This document shows positions 61,546 to 64,000 of a DNA stretch of 64,000 nt, one piece after another. The DNA lies in contig NZ_DS544873.1 in NCBI RefSeq assembly GCF_000154725.1, forward strand, positions 73,118 to 137,117. Direction: 5' to 3'. Below the pieces are notes generated by a model. It searched no databases and had not been told where the DNA came from. It worked only from the letters and a program-made list of their open reading frames with translations. This stretch comes from Kordia algicida OT-1 (lineage in GTDB: Bacteria > Bacteroidota > Bacteroidia > Flavobacteriales > Flavobacteriaceae). Numbering within the stretch: position 1 is the first letter of the stretch; each line of letters opens with the position of its first letter. Position numbers and translations under genes: made by a program.

Positions 61546-62625
61546 ATGAATATTACAGAAGAAGCTTTAAAAGAACGTATTAAGGAATTAACTTGTCTCT
61601 ACGAAGTATCATCAATCATTGTCAATGCAGACGTAGATGAAATGAATAATACATTTCGTGCCATAGCATTGAGTTTAAAAAAAGGATTTCAACTACCAAA
61701 AAAAACAGAAATTGCTATTGAGACTCCCATTGGAAACTACACAACTAAAAAAGTTAATAGTAATGTTACCTTATTTTCTAATATTGTAATTTTCAATAAA
61801 ATTAAGGGTAGAATTACTGCTTCTTTATCAGATAAAAGCTTATCATTTTTAATAGAAGAACAGCCATTGCTTGATAATGTTGCCTTAAAGTTAGGCAATC
61901 TTTTGGAGCGTATTGAAATACAGGAAAACGAAAAATTACTAAAAAGACAAATGGAACATTCAGACCGTTTGAGAATTTTTGGTAAAATTACCGCTGGAAT
62001 AGCCCACGAATTAAATACTCCTTTAGCTAATATTTTAGGATTTGCAGAGTTATTGAAAGATGACTTGAAAAATAATTATCAAGTTACACAAGACTTAGAT
62101 AAGATCATTGATAATTCAATATTTGCTAGGGAAGTTGTTAAAAAACTTATGTTCTTTGCATGCGAAATGCCACAAGAAATTCAAAAACTAAACATTAATC
62201 CAATCATCAAAGATGCCATTTCATTACTTGATGCCTCTTTTAAAAAGGCAAGTGTAAATTATACGATTAAAATTATAAATAAAGAACTCTTTTTACGAGC
62301 TGACAAAATTCAGTTGACTCAAATCATTTTCAATTTAATTATTAATGCAATTTATTTTTCTCCAAAAAACGGATTAGTCACTATTGAAGCTTTTCAAACC
62401 TCAAAAAATATAATACTTAAAGTTTCAGATCAAGGAATTGGTTTGTCTAAAGAAGCCTTAGAGAAAGTATTTCAACCGTTTTACACTACAAAACCAATTG
62501 GTGATGGTTCTGGTCTTGGTCTAAGTGTTGTACACGGTATTGTAGCAAGTCATAACGGGACTATCACAGCAAAAAATAATGTAGAAAACGGCGCAACGTT
62601 CACAGTAACACTTCCTAAATTTTAA
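61546..62625 (+). CDS. Sensor histidine kinase
   Basis: 359 residues, no membrane span. H-box GKITAGIAHELNTPLANILG with the phospho-acceptor His near 151; N-box LTQIIFNLIINAIYFSPKNG; G boxes VSDQGIGLSKEALEKVFQPF and GDGSGLGLSVVHGIVASHNG. The N-terminus is a GAF-like region. Stop and the next start are adjacent, so kinase and regulator are co-translated. Cytoplasmic; sensing likely comes from the upstream membrane protein. Confidence 0.92.
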   Translation: MNITEEALKERIKELTCLYEVSSIIVNADVDEMNNTFRAIALSLKKGFQLPKKTEIAIETPIGNYTTKKVNSNVTLFSNIVIFNKIKGRITASLSDKSLSFLIEEQPLLDNVALKLGNLLERIEIQENEKLLKRQMEHSDRLRIFGKITAGIAHELNTPLANILGFAELLKDDLKNNYQVTQDLDKIIDNSIFAREVVKKLMFFACEMPQEIQKLNINPIIKDAISLLDASFKKASVNYTIKIINKELFLRADKIQLTQIIFNLIINAIYFSPKNGLVTIEAFQTSKNIILKVSDQGIGLSKEALEKVFQPFYTTKPIGDGSGLGLSVVHGIVASHNGTITAKNNVENGATFTVTLPKF

Positions 62626-63963
62626 ATGATGAACTTACAAAAAGAGAATATACTTATCGTAGATGATGATATCGATATTTTAGAACTTTTACAACGACAT
62701 TTAAAATCGTGGAGCTATCATACCTACAAAGCGATCTCAGTAAAGGAAGCTGTACACATTCTACGAGATACACATATTGATTTACTGATTACAGATTTAA
62801 AAATGCCCGAAGTAGATGGTTTTGAATTGATAAAATTTGCTTCGGAGCATTATCCTAATGTACCAAAACTTGTGGTTACAGGTTATCCATCAGTACAAGA
62901 TTCTTTAACTGCTATAAAAGTAGGTGTTGTAGATTATTTAACCAAACCATTTACAAAAGCAGAATTACAAACAGCAATTGAAAAATCATTCAGTCCGAAA
63001 GATAATCTAGCATCAAATACAAAAGTAAACTTGTCTGAACAAACCCAACAAGCGTATGGAGATATTATTGGAAAGTCTGAAAAAATCAATGACGTAATTC
63101 AAATTATTGAACGGGTTAAAAATAATAAAGCTACGATTTTTATAAAGGGCGAAAGCGGAACAGGAAAAGAACTTGTTGCACGTGCTATTCATTATCAAGG
63201 TAAATTTTCAAGAGCGCCATTTATTACAGTAAATTGTGGTGGTATTCCAGAAAATTTATTAGAATCTGAACTCTTTGGTTATACAAAAGGAGCGTTTACA
63301 GGTGCGGAAAAAGATCGAAATGGTTTTTTTCAAGCGGCAAATAATGGAACAATCTTTTTAGATGAAATCGGAAATGCTTCTTTAGCTGTACAATCAAGAT
63401 TGCTTCGCGTATTACAAGAAAAAGAGGTTGTAAAAGTTGGTTCACAAAGAGCAGAAAAAATTGAGGTTCGTATTATTGCCGCAACTAATAGTGATCTTAA
63501 AAAAATGATTGAAAAACAAACCTTTCGCGAAGACTTATACTATCGCTTAACGGTTGTTGAAATCAATGTTGCTCCACTTAGAGAACGAAAAGAAGATATT
63601 CCACTATTAGTTGATAAGTTTTTACTAAAATATGGTATCGAATATAAAGATCGCTTTATAAAAATTAGCAATAAAGCTTTAGAGGTTTTGAAAAGGTATC
63701 ATTGGGTTGGAAATATTCGAGAGTTAGAAAATGTGATTCAACATGCCGTAATTATGTGTGATGGAATTATAGAAGTTGAACATCTACCCGATACATTAAA
63801 GATTAATATTGACTTTCCAAACGATAACAGATTACTACCTTTAAAAGAAATAGAAAAACGCTACATTTTAAAAGTATTAAATGCTACTGATAATAATAAA
63901 ACTAAAGCATCTAAAATTCTTGGAATTGATCGTAAAACTTTACGAAATAAACTAGAGAATTAA
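62626..63963 (+). CDS. NtrC-family sigma54-dependent response regulator
   Basis: 445 residues. Receiver domain with ILIVDDDIDILELL and the phospho-acceptor Asp in LLITDLKMPEVDG near 55; AAA+ domain with GESGTGKELVARAIH (Walker A), GYTKGAFTGAEKD near 218-230 (sigma54 contact) and FLDEIGNASLAVQSRLLRVL (Walker B); C-terminal Fis-type helix-turn-helix (TKASKILGIDRKTLRNKLE). The chain ends directly after the helix-turn-helix, as usual. Activates sigma54 promoters on phosphorylation by the adjacent kinase. Confidence 0.95.
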   Translation: MMNLQKENILIVDDDIDILELLQRHLKSWSYHTYKAISVKEAVHILRDTHIDLLITDLKMPEVDGFELIKFASEHYPNVPKLVVTGYPSVQDSLTAIKVGVVDYLTKPFTKAELQTAIEKSFSPKDNLASNTKVNLSEQTQQAYGDIIGKSEKINDVIQIIERVKNNKATIFIKGESGTGKELVARAIHYQGKFSRAPFITVNCGGIPENLLESELFGYTKGAFTGAEKDRNGFFQAANNGTIFLDEIGNASLAVQSRLLRVLQEKEVVKVGSQRAEKIEVRIIAATNSDLKKMIEKQTFREDLYYRLTVVEINVAPLRERKEDIPLLVDKFLLKYGIEYKDRFIKISNKALEVLKRYHWVGNIRELENVIQHAVIMCDGIIEVEHLPDTLKINIDFPNDNRLLPLKEIEKRYILKVLNATDNNKTKASKILGIDRKTLRNKLEN

Positions 63964-63984
63964 CTTCTTCTTAGCGGTTCATAA

Positions 63985-64000
63985 TTACCCGAATGGGTAA
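63985..64000. promoter_or_regulatory. Palindrome after the response-regulator gene
   Basis: TTACCC-GAAT-GGGTAA, six-base arms with a four-base centre, 21 bases after the stop and at the window edge. It could be a binding site for the sigma54 activator upstream of the next gene, or the start of a terminator. Confidence 0.4.

Overview
The window looks like a chromosomal segment of a low-GC Bacteroidota, most likely a marine or soil member of the Flavobacteriia. Supporting signs are an AT-rich composition, GLPGLI-family and TonB/CarboxypepD-type outer-membrane genes, many short lipoproteins with a Bacteroidota-style lipobox, a flavobacterial Rhs protein, and almost no Shine-Dalgarno sequences. 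It carries one large integrated element of about 55.6 kb, bounded by two direct repeats of about 100 bp or more (left 3921-4022 with a continuation at 4137-4178; right 59468-59602). A tyrosine recombinase lies just inside the left repeat.

Layout. 1-2851: the end of an Rhs/YD-repeat polymorphic toxin with a metallopeptidase-like tip, plus a downstream lipoprotein. 2898-3470: two nested, decayed IS1-like remnants. 3921-7940: left end of the element with integrase, small DNA-binding protein, MerR-type and repressor-like regulators, a perfect 54-bp palindrome and a 22-bp-period iteron array. 7941-11674: a rightward operon with helix-turn-helix proteins (replication or control candidates), unknown proteins and a GT-B glycosyltransferase-like protein. 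11680-13920: small membrane and lipoprotein genes and a non-coding stretch with a series of hairpins, at least two of which show compensatory base changes. 14136-23666: accessory cargo (XRE-type regulator, lipoproteins, GH19 hydrolase, TonB-type receptor, GLPGLI protein, UmuC-like polymerase). 23940-37352: a long operon with a giant adenine methyltransferase containing a triplicated module, a strawberry-notch-like helicase, a MoxR ATPase, a VWA-like partner and small proteins. 37502-39793: a DnaA-C-like DNA-binding protein, an acidic protein and an FtsK/HerA-like ATPase. 40510-42893: a leftward winged-helix plus HEPN pair, a defence candidate. 43311-55336: a tightly packed operon of about 25 genes, most encoding small proteins with one membrane segment, plus a metalloprotease-like protein, a beta-propeller, three wall-hydrolase-like proteins, two peptidoglycan-binding proteins and a holin-like protein. 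55400-59184: a restriction-modification pair. 59619-63963: host flank with an MscS-like remnant, a membrane protein and a four-helix-bundle sensor / histidine kinase / sigma54-activator set.

Interpretation. I see no terminase, portal, tail, relaxase or type IV secretion genes. A packaging-type ATPase candidate, a charge-segregated abundant-protein candidate (43559-44446), many single-span membrane proteins and several wall-degrading or wall-binding proteins, all in one operon, suggest an integrated tailless, membrane-containing virus or an unknown envelope-spanning machine. This is an inference from architecture, not from recognised capsid homology. The two large operons (23940 onward and 43311 onward) share an upstream 30-bp motif, which suggests common control. 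The element carries its own replication or control locus and two defence-like cargo modules (HEPN and restriction-modification).
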